Shown here: in pieces, positions 36,913 through 46,458 of the stretch
How the letters are laid out: the number at the start of each line of letters is the position of its first letter
Numbering within the stretch: position 1 is the first letter of the stretch
DNA from: Pseudomonas frederiksbergensis
GTDB taxonomy: Bacteria; Pseudomonadota; Gammaproteobacteria; Pseudomonadales; Pseudomonadaceae
Assembly: GCF_035751725.1 (NCBI RefSeq)
Contig: NZ_CP142104.1
Coordinates: forward strand, 1,550,001-1,614,000
DNA length: 64,000 bases
Reading direction: 5' to 3'
The notes under the pieces: model-generated
The model's database searches: none
The model's input: the letters and a program-made list of their open reading frames with translations, nothing else
What the model was told of the DNA's origin: nothing
Program-made: the position numbers and the translations under genes

Positions 36913-37556
36913 CTGACGCCTTCTCAGCGGCCGAACGCGAAGCCGTCTACCGCGCCATCGCCGAGCGCCGCGACATGCGCCATTTCAGTGGCGGCTCCAT
37001 CGAGCCGCAACTGCTGGGCCGTTTGCTGGAAGCCGCACACCAGGCTCCCAGCGTCGGGCTGATGCAACCGTGGCGATTCATTCGCATCAGTGATCGCGCC
37101 TTGCGCGGCGAAATCCAGCATTTGGTGGAAGAAGAGCGTGTCCGCACTGCTGAAGCGCTGGGCGAGCGCAGCGACGAATTCATGAAGCTCAAGGTCGAAG
37201 GCATCCACGACTGCGCCGAGGTGCTGGTGGCCGCGTTGATGGACGATCGCGAGCGGCATATCTTTGGCCGCCGGACCTTACCGGAAATGGACTTGGCCTC
37301 GCTGTCCTGCGCCATCCAGAATCTATGGCTGGCGGCCCGCGTCGAAGGGTTGGGGATGGGCTGGGTGTCATTGTTCGAGCCCCAGGCCCTGGCTGATCTG
37401 CTGGGCTTGCCCGCCGGGGCAAAGCCGCTGGCAATCTTGTGCCTGGGTCCGGTCGAAGGCTTTTATCCGGCGCCGATGCTCGCCCTGGAAGGCTGGGCGC
37501 AACCGCGGCCGCTCAACGAACTGATCTACGAAAATCGCTGGGGAGTGCGTCCATGA
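36909..37556 (+). CDS. bluB: 5,6-dimethylbenzimidazole synthase BluB
   Basis: 215 residues of the nitroreductase fold. [33 protein letters not shown] and [15 protein letters not shown] are BluB signatures. It cannibalises reduced FMN with oxygen to make dimethylbenzimidazole, the lower ligand of vitamin B12. Oxygen is needed, so this organism makes the ligand aerobically. It is flanked by cobB and cobD with four-base overlaps, so the ligand is produced together with the corrin ring. Confidence 0.95.
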   Translation: MTDAFSAAEREAVYRAIAERRDMRHFSGGSIEPQLLGRLLEAAHQAPSVGLMQPWRFIRISDRALRGEIQHLVEEERVRTAEALGERSDEFMKLKVEGIHDCAEVLVAALMDDRERHIFGRRTLPEMDLASLSCAIQNLWLAARVEGLGMGWVSLFEPQALADLLGLPAGAKPLAILCLGPVEGFYPAPMLALEGWAQPRPLNELIYENRWGVRP

Positions 37557-38461
37557 GCGTAGCGTTGCTCAGTGCCGCCGCGGTGGCGCTGGATGCGCTG
37601 CTGGGTGAGCCCCGGCGCGGGCATCCGTTGGTCGCGTTCGGTCGTTTTGCCAATCGTCTCGAACAACGTTTCAACTCCGGTGGACGGGGCTGGCGCAGTC
37701 ACGGTGTCACGGCGTGGATCATCGCCGTGCTGCCCTTGACCTTGCTGGCCACGGCCTTGTCCTGGGCGCCGTTGCTGGGCTGGCTGGTGGACATCCTTGC
37801 GTTGTACTGCGCCCTCGGCTTGCGCAGCCTCGGCGAGCATGTCGAGCCGGTTGCCCGCGCGCTGCGCAGTGGCGATCTGGACGAGGCACGCCAGCGGGTG
37901 AGTTATCTGGTCAGCCGCGAAACCGCTGGGCTGGATGAAAACGCCGTGGCCCGCGCCGCCACCGAGTCGGTGCTGGAAAATGGCAGCGACGCAGTATTCG
38001 CCGCCTTGTTCTGGTTCGCGGTGGCAGGCGCGCCTGGGGTGGTGTTGTATCGGTTGAGCAATACCCTCGACGCCATGTGGGGTTATCGCAACGAGCGCTT
38101 CGAACGTTTTGGCTGGGCGGCGGCAAAGATCGATGACCTGCTCAACTATATTCCGGCGCGGCTGGTGGCGTTGACCTACGCGCTGCTTGGCAAGACCCGC
38201 CTGGGGCTCAAATGCTGGCGCACCCAAGGGGCGACCTGGGACAGCCCCAATGCCGGGCCGGTCATGGCCGCCGGTGCCGGAGCGCTGGGTGTGGAGTTGG
38301 GCGGCGCGGCGGTCTATCACGGCGAGCTGCATCAACGTCCGCCCTTGGGCGAAGGCGTTCCGGCCAGCGCCGATTCGATTGATCGCGGCTGGCAATTGGT
38401 GCAGCGCGGCGTATGGTTATGGCTGCTGATTCTCTGCCTCGGAGCCGAGTTCTATGCTTGA
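37553..38461 (+). CDS. cobD: Adenosylcobinamide-phosphate synthase CobD (CbiB)
   Basis: 302 residues from ATG 37553 (overlap with bluB). An integral membrane protein with helices near 55-75, 78-100, 150-170, 200-220 and 285-302. Family motifs are [53 protein letters not shown] and [14 protein letters not shown]. It attaches the aminopropanol (phosphate) arm to adenosylcobyric acid at the membrane. Its stop lies eight bases inside cobC. Confidence 0.95.
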   Translation: MSVALLSAAAVALDALLGEPRRGHPLVAFGRFANRLEQRFNSGGRGWRSHGVTAWIIAVLPLTLLATALSWAPLLGWLVDILALYCALGLRSLGEHVEPVARALRSGDLDEARQRVSYLVSRETAGLDENAVARAATESVLENGSDAVFAALFWFAVAGAPGVVLYRLSNTLDAMWGYRNERFERFGWAAAKIDDLLNYIPARLVALTYALLGKTRLGLKCWRTQGATWDSPNAGPVMAAGAGALGVELGGAAVYHGELHQRPPLGEGVPASADSIDRGWQLVQRGVWLWLLILCLGAEFYA

Positions 38462-39446
38462 GCATGGTGGACGACTGCGCAACGCTTCCCGGCAATACGG
38501 CATTGCCGAGGCCGACTGGCTCGACCTGTCCAGCGGCCTGGCGCCCTGGCCGTTCGATATTCCGCCGGTTCCACTACGGGCCTGGGCGCGCCTGCCCGAG
38601 GCCGATGATGGGTTGGAACAGGCCGCTTGCGATTATTACGAAGCGACGCACGTGTTGCCGGTTGCCGGTTCGCAGATGGCCATCCAGCTCTTGCCGCGCC
38701 TGCGCCGGGCCGGCAAGGTCGGTGTCTTGTCTCCTTGTTACGCCGAACACGCCGAAGCCTGGCGGCGCAGCGGTTACATCGTGCGCGAAGTGCTGGAGAC
38801 GGAAGTGGATTTCTTCCTCGACAGCCTCGACGTGCTGGTGGTGGTCAATCCGAACAACCCCACGGGCCTGAGCCTGAGCCCCGAACGCTTGCTGGACTGG
38901 CACGCACGGTTGGCCCAGCGCGGCGGCTGGCTCGTGGTGGACGAAGCGTTCATGGACATCACGCCGCACCTGAGCCTCAGCGCCCACGCCCATCAGGTCG
39001 GGCTGATCGTGTTGCGATCGTTTGGCAAGTTCTTTGGCCTGGCCGGGGTTCGCCTGGGGTTTGTCCTGGCCGAGCGACGCCTGCTCAAGCTGCTTGCCGA
39101 GCAAGTCGGGCCGTGGGCCGTGAGCGGGCCGACCCGGGTCCTGGGCGAGGCGTGTCTCCTGGATACCGAGGCCCACATTCGCCAACGACAGCGCTGCGAA
39201 GCCACCAGCCAACGCCTGGCACTGACGCTGGAGCGCTTCGGTTTCAAGCCCCAGGGCGGTTGCGCATTGTTTCAATGGCTGGTGACCGAGCACGCCCAGG
39301 CCCTGTACGAATTCATGGCCCATCGCGGCATTCTGCTGCGCTTGTTCACGCACACCAGCAGCCTGCGTTTCGGACTGCCGGCCGATGACGCCGGTTTCCT
39401 GCGCCTCGAACAGGCTTTCGAGGCCTACACCAAGGACATTCGATGA
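38454..39446 (+). CDS. cobC: L-threonine-O-3-phosphate decarboxylase-like CobC
   Basis: 330 residues of the class I/II aminotransferase fold. The cofactor lysine is in [16 protein letters not shown], and other elements are [15 protein letters not shown] and [14 protein letters not shown]. In the Pseudomonas nomenclature this is CobC (Salmonella CobD). It makes (R)-1-amino-2-propanol phosphate for the nucleotide loop, usually by decarboxylating threonine phosphate. It overlaps cobD by eight bases and cobQ by four. Do not confuse it with the phosphatase also called CobC at 42577. Confidence 0.92.
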   Translation: MLEHGGRLRNASRQYGIAEADWLDLSSGLAPWPFDIPPVPLRAWARLPEADDGLEQAACDYYEATHVLPVAGSQMAIQLLPRLRRAGKVGVLSPCYAEHAEAWRRSGYIVREVLETEVDFFLDSLDVLVVVNPNNPTGLSLSPERLLDWHARLAQRGGWLVVDEAFMDITPHLSLSAHAHQVGLIVLRSFGKFFGLAGVRLGFVLAERRLLKLLAEQVGPWAVSGPTRVLGEACLLDTEAHIRQRQRCEATSQRLALTLERFGFKPQGGCALFQWLVTEHAQALYEFMAHRGILLRLFTHTSSLRFGLPADDAGFLRLEQAFEAYTKDIR

Positions 39447-40894
39447 CGACCCTGATGGTGCAGGGCACCACCTCCGATGCCGGCAAAAGTACCCTGGTTA
39501 CCGCATTGTGCCGTTGGGTCACGCGCCAGGGTGTGAGCGTGGTGCCGTTCAAGCCGCAAAACATGGCGCTCAACAGCGCGGTAACTGCCGACGGCGGCGA
39601 GATCGGCCGGGCCCAGGCGGTCCAGGCCCAGGCCTGCGGCCTCGAACCGCACACCGACATGAACCCGGTCCTGCTCAAGCCCAACAGCGACACGGGCGCG
39701 CAAGTCATCATCCATGGTCGTGCCGTCACCACCATGAACGCCGTCGCCTATCACGATTACAAAGCCATTGCGATGCAAGCGGTGCTGGCCTCCCATGCAC
39801 GGTTGAGCGCGACGTATCCGGTCGTCATGGTCGAGGGCGCGGGGTCGCCGGCAGAGATCAACCTGCGGGCCGGCGACATCGCGAACATGGGTTTCGCCGA
39901 GGCGGTGGACTGCCCGGTGCTGCTGATCGCCGACATCAATCGTGGCGGGGTATTCGCCCATCTGGTCGGCACCCTGGAGTTGCTTTCGTCCAGTGAACAG
40001 GCGCGGGTCAAGGGGTTCATCATCAACCGTTTTCGCGGCGATATCGCCTTGCTGCAGCCGGGGCTGGATTGGTTGGAAGCGCGCACCGGCAAGCCGGTAA
40101 TTGGCGTGTTGCCCTACGTGATGGACCTGCACCTGGAGGCCGAGGATGGCCTCGACCGGCGCCAGGCCGACAAGGCCGAACAGGTGCTCAAGGTGGTGGT
40201 GCCAGTATTGCCACGCATCAGCAACCACACCGATTTCGACCCGCTGCGCCTGCATCCGCAGGTCGATCTGCAATTCATCGGCCCCGGCCACGCCATCCCG
40301 CCAGCCGACCTGATCATCCTGCCCGGTTCGAAAAGTGTGCGTAGCGACTTGGCCTTTCTACGCGCCAATGGTTGGGAAACGGCGATCCATCGACACCTGC
40401 GCTACGGCGGCAAGTTAATGGGCATCTGCGGCGGTTTGCAGATGCTCGGCCACCACGTCCATGACCCGCTCGGGCTGGAGGGGGCGGCAGGCTCCAGTGC
40501 CGGATTGGGCTTGTTGGATTTCGAAACGACCCTGGAACGCGAGAAGCAACTGCGCAACGTTCATGGGCGACTGACGTTGGAAAACGCCGCAATCAGCGGC
40601 TATGAGATCCACGCAGGCGTAACTGTCGGCCCCGCCCTGGAAAACGCTGCGGTGCACTTGGACGACGGCCGTTGCGATGGCGCCCAAAGCCTCGACGGGC
40701 AGGTTTTCGGCACCTATCTGCATGGGTTGTTCGAATCGCCTGCGGCCAGCAGTGCCTTGCTGCGTTGGGCCGGTTTGGAAGACGTACAGGCGGTGGATTA
40801 CCACGGCTTGCGCGAGCGGGATATCGAGCGACTGGCGGACCTGGTGGAGCGGCATCTGGACACTGGGTTGTTGCGTGAACTCTGTGGGATTTGA
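39443..40894 (+). CDS. cobQ: Cobyric acid synthase CobQ
   Basis: 483 residues. The N-terminal ATPase has [20 protein letters not shown] and [10 protein letters not shown], and the C-terminal glutaminase has [19 protein letters not shown] with the catalytic Cys, plus GTYLHGLFE with the His. It amidates side chains b, d, e and g to give adenosylcobyric acid. It starts four bases before the cobC stop. After it comes the REPIN at 40913, the only large break in the operon. Confidence 0.96.
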   Translation: MTTLMVQGTTSDAGKSTLVTALCRWVTRQGVSVVPFKPQNMALNSAVTADGGEIGRAQAVQAQACGLEPHTDMNPVLLKPNSDTGAQVIIHGRAVTTMNAVAYHDYKAIAMQAVLASHARLSATYPVVMVEGAGSPAEINLRAGDIANMGFAEAVDCPVLLIADINRGGVFAHLVGTLELLSSSEQARVKGFIINRFRGDIALLQPGLDWLEARTGKPVIGVLPYVMDLHLEAEDGLDRRQADKAEQVLKVVVPVLPRISNHTDFDPLRLHPQVDLQFIGPGHAIPPADLIILPGSKSVRSDLAFLRANGWETAIHRHLRYGGKLMGICGGLQMLGHHVHDPLGLEGAAGSSAGLGLLDFETTLEREKQLRNVHGRLTLENAAISGYEIHAGVTVGPALENAAVHLDDGRCDGAQSLDGQVFGTYLHGLFESPAASSALLRWAGLEDVQAVDYHGLRERDIERLADLVERHLDTGLLRELCGI

Positions 40895-40912
40895 GGTGAC
40901 GCTACCGACCCC

Positions 40913-40978
40913 TTCGCGAGCGAGCCCGCTCCTGCATTTTGAATTGTATTCCCCTGCGCGAGCGGGCTTGCTCGCGAA
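40913..40978. repeat. REPIN inside the cob operon
   Basis: Arms 40913-40931 and 40960-40978 are 19-base reverse complements with one mismatch (TTCGCGAGCGAGCCCGCTC against GAGCGGGCTTGCTCGCGAA), with a 28-base spacer. It lies between cobQ and cobU, where a folded RNA could block exonucleases or partly stop transcription. Confidence 0.8.
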
Positions 40979-41006
40979 TAGGCCCGCACATAAAAGGTAA
41001 CGCTCC

Positions 41007-41528
41007 ATGCTGCAACTGATCCTCGGCGGCGCCCGCTCCGGCAAGAGTCGCCTGGCCGAAAAACTCGCGGCGGACACTCATTTGCCGGTGACCTACATCG
41101 CCACCAGCCAACCCCTCGACGGCGAGATGAACCAGCGTGTCGCCCAGCATCGTGCCCGGCGTCCGGCCGAATGGGCGCTGGTGGAGGAACCCTTGGCGCT
41201 GGCGTGGGTGCTGCGGGAAAACGCCGCAAGCGATCGGTGCCTGCTGGTGGATTGCCTGACCCTCTGGCTCACCAACCTGCTGATGCTCGACGATCCGCAA
41301 CGGTTGATTGCCGAGCGTGAAGCGCTGTTGGACTGCATCGGCGTGCTTCCCGGTGAAGTCATATTCGTCAGCAACGAGACCGGCATGGGCGTCGTGCCGC
41401 TGGGCGAGCTGACGCGCCGTTATGTCGATGAAGCCGGTTGGCTGCATCAAGCCCTGGCCGAACGTTGCCAACGCGTCGTGTTGACCGTCGCCGGCTTGCC
41501 CCTGACCCTTAAAGGAACTGCGTTATGA
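41007..41528 (+). CDS. cobU: Adenosylcobinamide kinase / guanylyltransferase CobU (CobP)
   Basis: 173 residues. P-loop [13 protein letters not shown] near 6-18, then [32 protein letters not shown] and [11 protein letters not shown], all typical of CobU. It phosphorylates adenosylcobinamide and then adds GMP to prepare nucleotide-loop joining. First gene after the REPIN, with its own short leader, so it may use a second promoter or read-through. It overlaps cobT by four bases. Confidence 0.95.
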   Translation: MLQLILGGARSGKSRLAEKLAADTHLPVTYIATSQPLDGEMNQRVAQHRARRPAEWALVEEPLALAWVLRENAASDRCLLVDCLTLWLTNLLMLDDPQRLIAEREALLDCIGVLPGEVIFVSNETGMGVVPLGELTRRYVDEAGWLHQALAERCQRVVLTVAGLPLTLKGTAL

Positions 41529-42580
41529 ATCATCGCTGGTGGCTGGACCCGTGCAAGCCCGTCGATAACCAGGCGCTGGAGCAGGCTGCGGCCCGTCAGC
41601 AACAGCTGACCAAACCGACCGGCTCCCTCGGGCGCCTGGAATCGGTGGCGGTGCAACTGGCGGGCCTGCAAGGGCAGCTCAAGCCGAGCCTGGACCGGCT
41701 CTGGATCACGATTTTCGCTGGCGACCACGGCGTGGTGGCCGAAGGTGTCTCGGCTTATCCCCAGGAAGTCACCGGGCAGATGCTGCACAACTTCGTCAAG
41801 GGTGGCGCGGCCATCAGCGTGCTCGCCCGGCAACTGGGCGCTTCGCTGGAAGTCGTGGACCTGGGCACCGTGACGCTTTCGCTGGACCTGCCCGGCGTGC
41901 GTCATTTGAACCTTGGCCCTGGCACCGCGAATTTCATCCAGGGATCGGCGATGAGCCAGTCCCAGGGCGAGCTGGCCTTGCAAGCCGGGCGCGACAGTGT
42001 GATGCGTGCCGTTGTCGGCGGGACGCAATTGTTCATTGGCGGCGAGATGGGCATTGGCAACACCACCGCGGCCAGCGCCCTGGCTTGTGCCTTGCTCGAT
42101 TGTCCGGTGACGCACCTGGTGGGGCCCGGCACGGGGTTGGATGCGGCGGGTGTCAGTCGCAAGGCGCGGGTGATCGAGCGTGCCCTGGCGCTGCACGGCG
42201 GCGCGAATGGCGATCCGTTGCAGGTTTTGTTTAATCTCGGTGGCTTTGAAATCGCGGCGTTGGCCGGCGCCTATCTGGCCTGTGCCCAGCAGGGCATCGC
42301 CGTGCTGGTGGATGGTTTCATCTGCAGCGTTGCGGCGTTGGTGGCGATGCGGCTCAATCCTGGATGCCGGGCATGGTTGCTGTTCGGTCATCGCGGCGCC
42401 GAGCCGGGCCACAAGCACGTCTTGGAAACCCTTGGTGCCGAACCGCTGCTGGATCTGGATTTGCGCCTGGGCGAGGGCAGTGGTGCGGCGTTGGCGGTGC
42501 CGTTGTTACGCCTGGCCTGTGACCTTCATGGGCAGATGGCGACGTTTGCCGAAGCGGCCGTGGCGGATCGCCCGGCATGA
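41525..42580 (+). CDS. cobT: Nicotinate-nucleotide:dimethylbenzimidazole phosphoribosyltransferase CobT
   Basis: 351 residues. Motifs include [51 protein letters not shown] and [15 protein letters not shown]. The catalytic Glu lies near the C-terminus in [16 protein letters not shown]. It activates dimethylbenzimidazole to alpha-ribazole phosphate, using the product of BluB. The start overlaps the cobU stop (ATGA), and its own stop overlaps the phosphatase gene. Confidence 0.96.
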   Translation: MNHRWWLDPCKPVDNQALEQAAARQQQLTKPTGSLGRLESVAVQLAGLQGQLKPSLDRLWITIFAGDHGVVAEGVSAYPQEVTGQMLHNFVKGGAAISVLARQLGASLEVVDLGTVTLSLDLPGVRHLNLGPGTANFIQGSAMSQSQGELALQAGRDSVMRAVVGGTQLFIGGEMGIGNTTAASALACALLDCPVTHLVGPGTGLDAAGVSRKARVIERALALHGGANGDPLQVLFNLGGFEIAALAGAYLACAQQGIAVLVDGFICSVAALVAMRLNPGCRAWLLFGHRGAEPGHKHVLETLGAEPLLDLDLRLGEGSGAALAVPLLRLACDLHGQMATFAEAAVADRPA

Positions 42581-43152
42581 CCTTGCGCCTGGACCTGCTG
42601 CGTCACGGCGAAACCGAACTGGGCGGCGGCTTGCGCGGCAGTCTCGATGACGCCTTGACGGCCAAGGGTTGGGAGCAAATGCATGCAGCGGTGGCGCAGG
42701 GCGGGCCCTGGGATCGCCTGGTGTGTTCGCCGTTGCAGCGATGCGCCCGTTTCGCCGAACAACTCGGCGCCCGGCTGGGTGTGCCGGTGCATGTGGACAA
42801 AGACCTGCAAGAGTTGCATTTCGGCGCGTGGGAAGGCCGCAGCGCAGCAGCGTTGATGGAGACCGACGCCGACGCCCTCGGCCGCTTCTGGGCCGATCCT
42901 TACGCTTTTACGCCACCCGACGGCGAGCCGGTGCTGGCGTTTTCGGCGCGGGTCCTGGCGGCCGTCGAACGCTTGCACCTGGCGTATGCCGGACAGCGCG
43001 TCTTGCTGGTCAGTCATGGCGGCGTGATGCGGTTGCTGCTGGCACAGGCCCGCGCAATGCCGCGCGAACAATTATTGAACGTCGAAGTCGGCCATGGTGC
43101 GCTGTTTTCCCTGACGGTGTCGTCCGGTCCAGTGCTTGAAGAGGCGGGCTGA
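42577..43152 (+). CDS. cobC: Alpha-ribazole phosphatase (histidine phosphatase family)
   Basis: 191 residues. [11 protein letters not shown] near 6-16 gives the phospho-histidine, and [23 protein letters not shown] and [13 protein letters not shown] complete the histidine-phosphatase core. It removes the phosphate from alpha-ribazole phosphate or from the cobalamin phosphate, around the CobS step. The name cobC is that of Salmonella and differs from the decarboxylase at 38454. It overlaps cobT by four bases and lies two bases before cobS. Confidence 0.9.
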   Translation: MTLRLDLLRHGETELGGGLRGSLDDALTAKGWEQMHAAVAQGGPWDRLVCSPLQRCARFAEQLGARLGVPVHVDKDLQELHFGAWEGRSAAALMETDADALGRFWADPYAFTPPDGEPVLAFSARVLAAVERLHLAYAGQRVLLVSHGGVMRLLLAQARAMPREQLLNVEVGHGALFSLTVSSGPVLEEAG

Positions 43153-43154
43153 GC

Positions 43155-43886
43155 ATGTTGCCCTTCTGGATCGCCCTGCAATTCCTCAGCAGCTTGCCGG
43201 TTCGCTTGCCAGGCATGCCAGAGCCCGGGCAGCTCGGGCGTTCGCTATTGTTCTATCCCATGGTGGGGTTGTTGTTCGGTGGTCTGCTCTGGCTGCTCGA
43301 TGCGGTGTTGCTGGGCGCACCGGTGACGCTGCATGCCGCGCTGCTGCTGACGGCCTGGGTGCTGCTCAGCGGCGGCTTGCACCTGGATGGCCTGGCCGAC
43401 AGCGCCGATGCCTGGCTCGGCGGTTTCGGTGATCGCGAACGTACGTTGCTGATCATGAAGGATCCGCGCAGCGGGCCGATCGCCGTGGTCACGCTGGTGC
43501 TGGTGTTGCTGCTCAAATGGACGGCGCTGGTGGCGCTGATCGAGCAGAGGCAGCCACTTGCGTTACTGATTGTGCCGATGCTGGGGCGTGCTGCTTTGCT
43601 GGGCTTGTTCCTCACTACGCCGTATGTGCGTGCCGGAGGGCTGGGCCAGGCACTGGCTGATCACTTGCCGCGCCGCTCGGGTTGGCAGGTGCTGTCGATC
43701 AGCGCACTGGGCTGCGTGCTGGTGATGGGGTGGCCAGGGCTGTGGACGCTGGTAGTCGCCGCGGCCGTATTCATCGGCTTGAGGCAGATAATGTTGCGCA
43801 GGCTGCAGGGTTGCACTGGCGACACCGCGGGTGCCTTGCTGGAGCTGCTGGAAACGGCCGTTCTGGTGGCATTGGTCTTAAGCTGA
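43155..43886 (+). CDS. cobS: Adenosylcobinamide-GDP ribazoletransferase CobS (CobV)
   Basis: 243 residues, membrane protein with about five to six helices. Family motifs are LPFWIALQFLSSLPV at the start and LHLDGLADSADAWLGGFGDRERTL, where the acidic residues probably bind metal, and later MKDPRSGPIAVVTLV. It joins adenosylcobinamide-GDP and alpha-ribazole to finish adenosylcobalamin at the inner membrane. Last gene of the cob run. No terminator is visible in the 72 bases before marR. Confidence 0.95.
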   Translation: MLPFWIALQFLSSLPVRLPGMPEPGQLGRSLLFYPMVGLLFGGLLWLLDAVLLGAPVTLHAALLLTAWVLLSGGLHLDGLADSADAWLGGFGDRERTLLIMKDPRSGPIAVVTLVLVLLLKWTALVALIEQRQPLALLIVPMLGRAALLGLFLTTPYVRAGGLGQALADHLPRRSGWQVLSISALGCVLVMGWPGLWTLVVAAAVFIGLRQIMLRRLQGCTGDTAGALLELLETAVLVALVLS

Positions 43887-43939
43887 ATTCGCACGTTGCC
43901 AGCGGGCGAGCGCTGATTTAAATTTGCATTCATCTAGTC

Positions 43940-43955
43940 GCGGGTATATACACGC
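43940..43955. promoter_or_regulatory. MarR operator overlapping the marR promoter
   Basis: GCGGGTATATACACGC is a 16-bp near-palindrome (one mismatched pair). It covers the likely -10 TATACA (43947-43952), which is 17 bases from TTGCAT (43924-43929). The predicted start site coincides with the ATG at 43959. Confidence 0.7.
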
Positions 43956-43958
43956 ATC

Positions 43959-44363
43959 ATGCTGCCTTCCCAATGTCTTTGCATCAACCTGCGTCGCGCC
44001 GCGCGTGGCGTCAGCAGGTATTACGACGGCGCTCTCGATGGCTTCGGGATCAACGTTGCCCAGTATTCTCTGCTCAATAACCTGGCGCGCCTGGACCAGC
44101 CGAGCATTTCCTCCCTGGCCGAGGCCATGGGCCTGGACCGCAGCACCCTCGGGCGCAACCTGCGGGTGCTGGAAGGCGAGGGGTTGGTGAAGCTGGCGGA
44201 GGGCGACGATTTGCGCAACCGCATCGTCGTGCTCACCGACGCGGGGAAGGCCCGGTTGGCGGCGGCGTTGCCGGCCTGGGAAGCGGCGCAACAGAAATTG
44301 ATCGATAAGCTCGGTGCCGAAAAGCGTGCGACCTTGCTGGCCTTGCTGGATGAACTGGCGTGA
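43959..44363 (+). CDS. MarR-family transcriptional regulator
   Basis: 134 residues, one winged helix-turn-helix domain. ISSLAEAMGLDRSTLGRNLRVLEGEGLV is the DNA-reading helix pair, and LRNRIVVLTDAGKARL the wing (given here in parts). Two Cys (residues 6 and 8) near the N-terminus might sense oxidants. No ribosome site precedes the ATG, and the promoter predicts a leaderless mRNA. The same operator lies in front of the MFS gene 53 bases downstream, so it probably represses itself and that transporter. The ligand is unknown. Confidence 0.85.
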   Translation: MLPSQCLCINLRRAARGVSRYYDGALDGFGINVAQYSLLNNLARLDQPSISSLAEAMGLDRSTLGRNLRVLEGEGLVKLAEGDDLRNRIVVLTDAGKARLAAALPAWEAAQQKLIDKLGAEKRATLLALLDELA

Positions 44364-44384
44364 AGCCGGTTCGTCCGATGACAA

Positions 44385-44400
44385 GTGGGTATATACCCGC
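44385..44400. promoter_or_regulatory. MarR operator in front of the MFS gene
   Basis: GTGGGTATATACCCGC, a 16-bp palindrome with a 12-bp perfect core GGGTATATACCC, 15 bases before the MFS ATG. It shares GGGTATATAC with the operator at 43940. Confidence 0.72.
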
Positions 44401-44415
44401 GACTGGAGAATAAGA

Positions 44416-45624
44416 ATGACATCGATGTGGCGTACCTGTGGTTGGGTCCTGGTGGGCAGTGCGCTGATACTGGCGTTGTCATTGGGTGTGCGGCATGGCT
44501 TCGGGCTGTTCCTAGCGCCGATGAGCGCGGAATTCGGCTGGGGCCGTGAAGTGTTTGCCTTTGCCATTGCCTTGCAGAATTTGATCTGGGGCTTGGCGCA
44601 GCCTTTCACCGGTGCCCTGGCGGATCGCTTCGGCGCGGCAAAAGTAGTATTGATCGGTGGCGTTCTCTATGCGCTCGGCCTGGTGTTCATGGGCATGGCC
44701 GACTCGCCCTGGTCGCTGTCGTTGAGTGCCGGCCTGTTGATCGGTATCGGCCTGTCCGGTACTTCGTTCTCAGTGATCCTTGGCGTGGTTGGACGGGCCG
44801 TGCCGCCAGAAAAACGCAGCATGGGCATGGGCATCGCCAGTGCGGCCGGCTCCTTCGGCCAGTTCGCCATGCTGCCGGGCACGTTGGGCTTGATCGGGTG
44901 GCTCGGCTGGTCCGCGGCGCTGTTGGCGCTGGGCCTGTTGGTGGCGTTGATCGTGCCGCTGGTTAGCATGCTCAAGGACGCGCCAGCGCCGCTGGCCGGG
45001 CATGAGCAAACCCTCTCCGAAGCGTTGCGCGAAGCGTGCAGTCATTCAGGGTTCTGGCTGCTGGCCGTTGGCTTTTTTGTGTGTGGTTTCCAGGTGGTAT
45101 TCATCGGTGTGCATCTGCCGGCCTATCTGGTGGACCAGCACCTGCCGGCCAGCGTCGGCACCACCGTGCTGGCCCTCGTCGGGCTGTTCAATATCTTCGG
45201 CACTTACACCGCCGGTTGGCTGGGCGGGCGGATGTCCAAGCCGCGCCTGTTGACCGGGCTTTATCTGGCGCGGGCGGTGGTCATCGGGCTGTTCCTGTGG
45301 TTGCCGGTGACAACCACCACGGCTTATCTGTTCGGCATGGCGATGGGCTTCCTCTGGCTGTCGACGGTGCCGCTGACGAACGGGACGGTCGCCACGTTGT
45401 TCGGCGTACGAAACCTCTCGATGCTGGGTGGGATCGTGTTCCTGTTTCACCAGCAGGGATCGTTCCTCGGCGGTTGGCTGGGCGGCGTCGTGTACGACCG
45501 CACCGGCAGCTACGACTTGATCTGGCAGGTGTCGATCCTGCTCAGTCTGTTGGCTGCGGCATTGAACTGGCCGGTACGCGAGCGTCCGGTGGCGCGTCTG
45601 CAAGCCCAGGCCGGTGCGGCATGA
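44416..45624 (+). CDS. MFS transporter
   Basis: 402 residues from ATG 44416, behind GGAG at 44405-44408. The earlier in-frame start lies in marR. Twelve membrane helices. The first half has FGLFLAPMSAEFGWGREVFAFA and ALADRFGAAKVVLIGG, the latter being the A-motif between helices 2 and 3. The pattern resembles the OFA/monocarboxylate-type branch (FFVCGFQVVFIGVHLPAYLVD), so an organic acid or drug could be carried. Control by the upstream MarR is likely. It overlaps a 39-residue gene by four bases. Confidence 0.85.
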   Translation: MTSMWRTCGWVLVGSALILALSLGVRHGFGLFLAPMSAEFGWGREVFAFAIALQNLIWGLAQPFTGALADRFGAAKVVLIGGVLYALGLVFMGMADSPWSLSLSAGLLIGIGLSGTSFSVILGVVGRAVPPEKRSMGMGIASAAGSFGQFAMLPGTLGLIGWLGWSAALLALGLLVALIVPLVSMLKDAPAPLAGHEQTLSEALREACSHSGFWLLAVGFFVCGFQVVFIGVHLPAYLVDQHLPASVGTTVLALVGLFNIFGTYTAGWLGGRMSKPRLLTGLYLARAVVIGLFLWLPVTTTTAYLFGMAMGFLWLSTVPLTNGTVATLFGVRNLSMLGGIVFLFHQQGSFLGGWLGGVVYDRTGSYDLIWQVSILLSLLAAALNWPVRERPVARLQAQAGAA

Positions 45625-45740
45625 GCCGCTTCGGCCCATGGTTGATCGCACTCGGCGCCGCGGCGCTGCTGGCAATTGCCTGGTGGGGCTGGCACCAAGG
45701 CGGGTTGGCCTTGATGCAGCTGGGCATGGGCAACTGTTGA
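45621..45740 (+). CDS. Small single-helix membrane protein (39 residues)
   Basis: The ATG at 45621 overlaps the MFS stop (ATGA), and the frame ends at 45740. The sequence begins MSRFGPWLIALGAAALLA and consists of one hydrophobic helix (about 7-24) followed by WWGWHQGG and a short Gly/Met-rich tail ending in Cys. The four-base overlap indicates coupled translation with the transporter. It may be an accessory or stability subunit of that transporter. No homologue is recognised, and being so short it could be missed in annotation. Confidence 0.6.
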   Translation: MSRFGPWLIALGAAALLAIAWWGWHQGGLALMQLGMGNC

Positions 45741-45806
45741 CGTGTGGACGGCACTGGGCGCGCGGAGTAACGTCGTGGTCTGACAGGTCTACAAGGAAAA
45801 TCCGAC

Positions 45807-46355
45807 ATGATGCGTTGGTTTGCTGTTCCCGCCCTGTTGCTGGCTGTGACCGGGCACGTATGGGCAGCCGGGTGCCCGCCGCTGCTGGAGGGGTCGCTGC
45901 CCAAGTTGCGGGCCAAGGAAACCGTTGACTTGTGCCAGCGCTTCGCCGGCAAGCCTTTGGTGGTGGTCAACACGGCCAGCTTCTGTGGGTTCGCTCCGCA
46001 GTTCAAAGGGCTCGAGGCGCTTAACCAGCGCTACAAAGGCGAAGGGCTGGAAGTGCTGGGCGTGCCGTCCAATGATTTCAAGCAAGAGTCGAAGGACGGG
46101 GCGGAGACGGCCAAGGTCTGCTACGTCAATTATGGCGTGACCTTCACTATGACCGAGCCGCAGCCGGTACGAGGTGCGGACGCCATTCCCTTGTTCAGGC
46201 ATCTGGCCGAACAGTCCGGCGCGCCGAAGTGGAATTTCTACAAATACGTCGTTGATCGCCAGGGCAAGGTGGTCGGCAGTTTTTCCAGCCGGATCAAGCC
46301 CGACGATCCTGATTTCATCAAGGCAGTCGAGACGGCTATTGCTTCCAAACCCTGA
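45807..46355 (+). CDS. Periplasmic glutathione peroxidase-like protein
   Basis: 182 residues with a signal peptide ending VWA. GPx fold: peroxidatic Cys in [20 protein letters not shown], then [15 protein letters not shown] and [18 protein letters not shown]. These are the active-site Cys, Gln/Asn and Trp regions of the family. It should reduce hydroperoxides in the periplasm, probably with thioredoxin-like donors since the cysteine (not selenocysteine) form is used. AAGGAAAA precedes the ATG. It ends in a strong terminator. Confidence 0.87.
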   Translation: MMRWFAVPALLLAVTGHVWAAGCPPLLEGSLPKLRAKETVDLCQRFAGKPLVVVNTASFCGFAPQFKGLEALNQRYKGEGLEVLGVPSNDFKQESKDGAETAKVCYVNYGVTFTMTEPQPVRGADAIPLFRHLAEQSGAPKWNFYKYVVDRQGKVVGSFSSRIKPDDPDFIKAVETAIASKP

Positions 46356-46367
46356 TCATCAGCCATC

Positions 46368-46405
46368 AAAAAGCCCCGCCTCTTTGCAGAGAGCGGGGCT
46401 TTTTT
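46368..46405 (+). terminator. Rho-independent terminator of the glutathione peroxidase gene
   Basis: AAAAAGCCCCGC and GCGGGGCTTTTT with an inner CTCT/AGAG helix, so a long stem with T-runs on both strands. It also lies 54 bases after the stop of the convergent fadL-like gene and may serve both. Confidence 0.92.
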
Positions 46406-46458
46406 CGCTTCAGGTGGCGAGCAGCTGTGTTGGTTAGAGCCAACCTCGCCTTACATCA

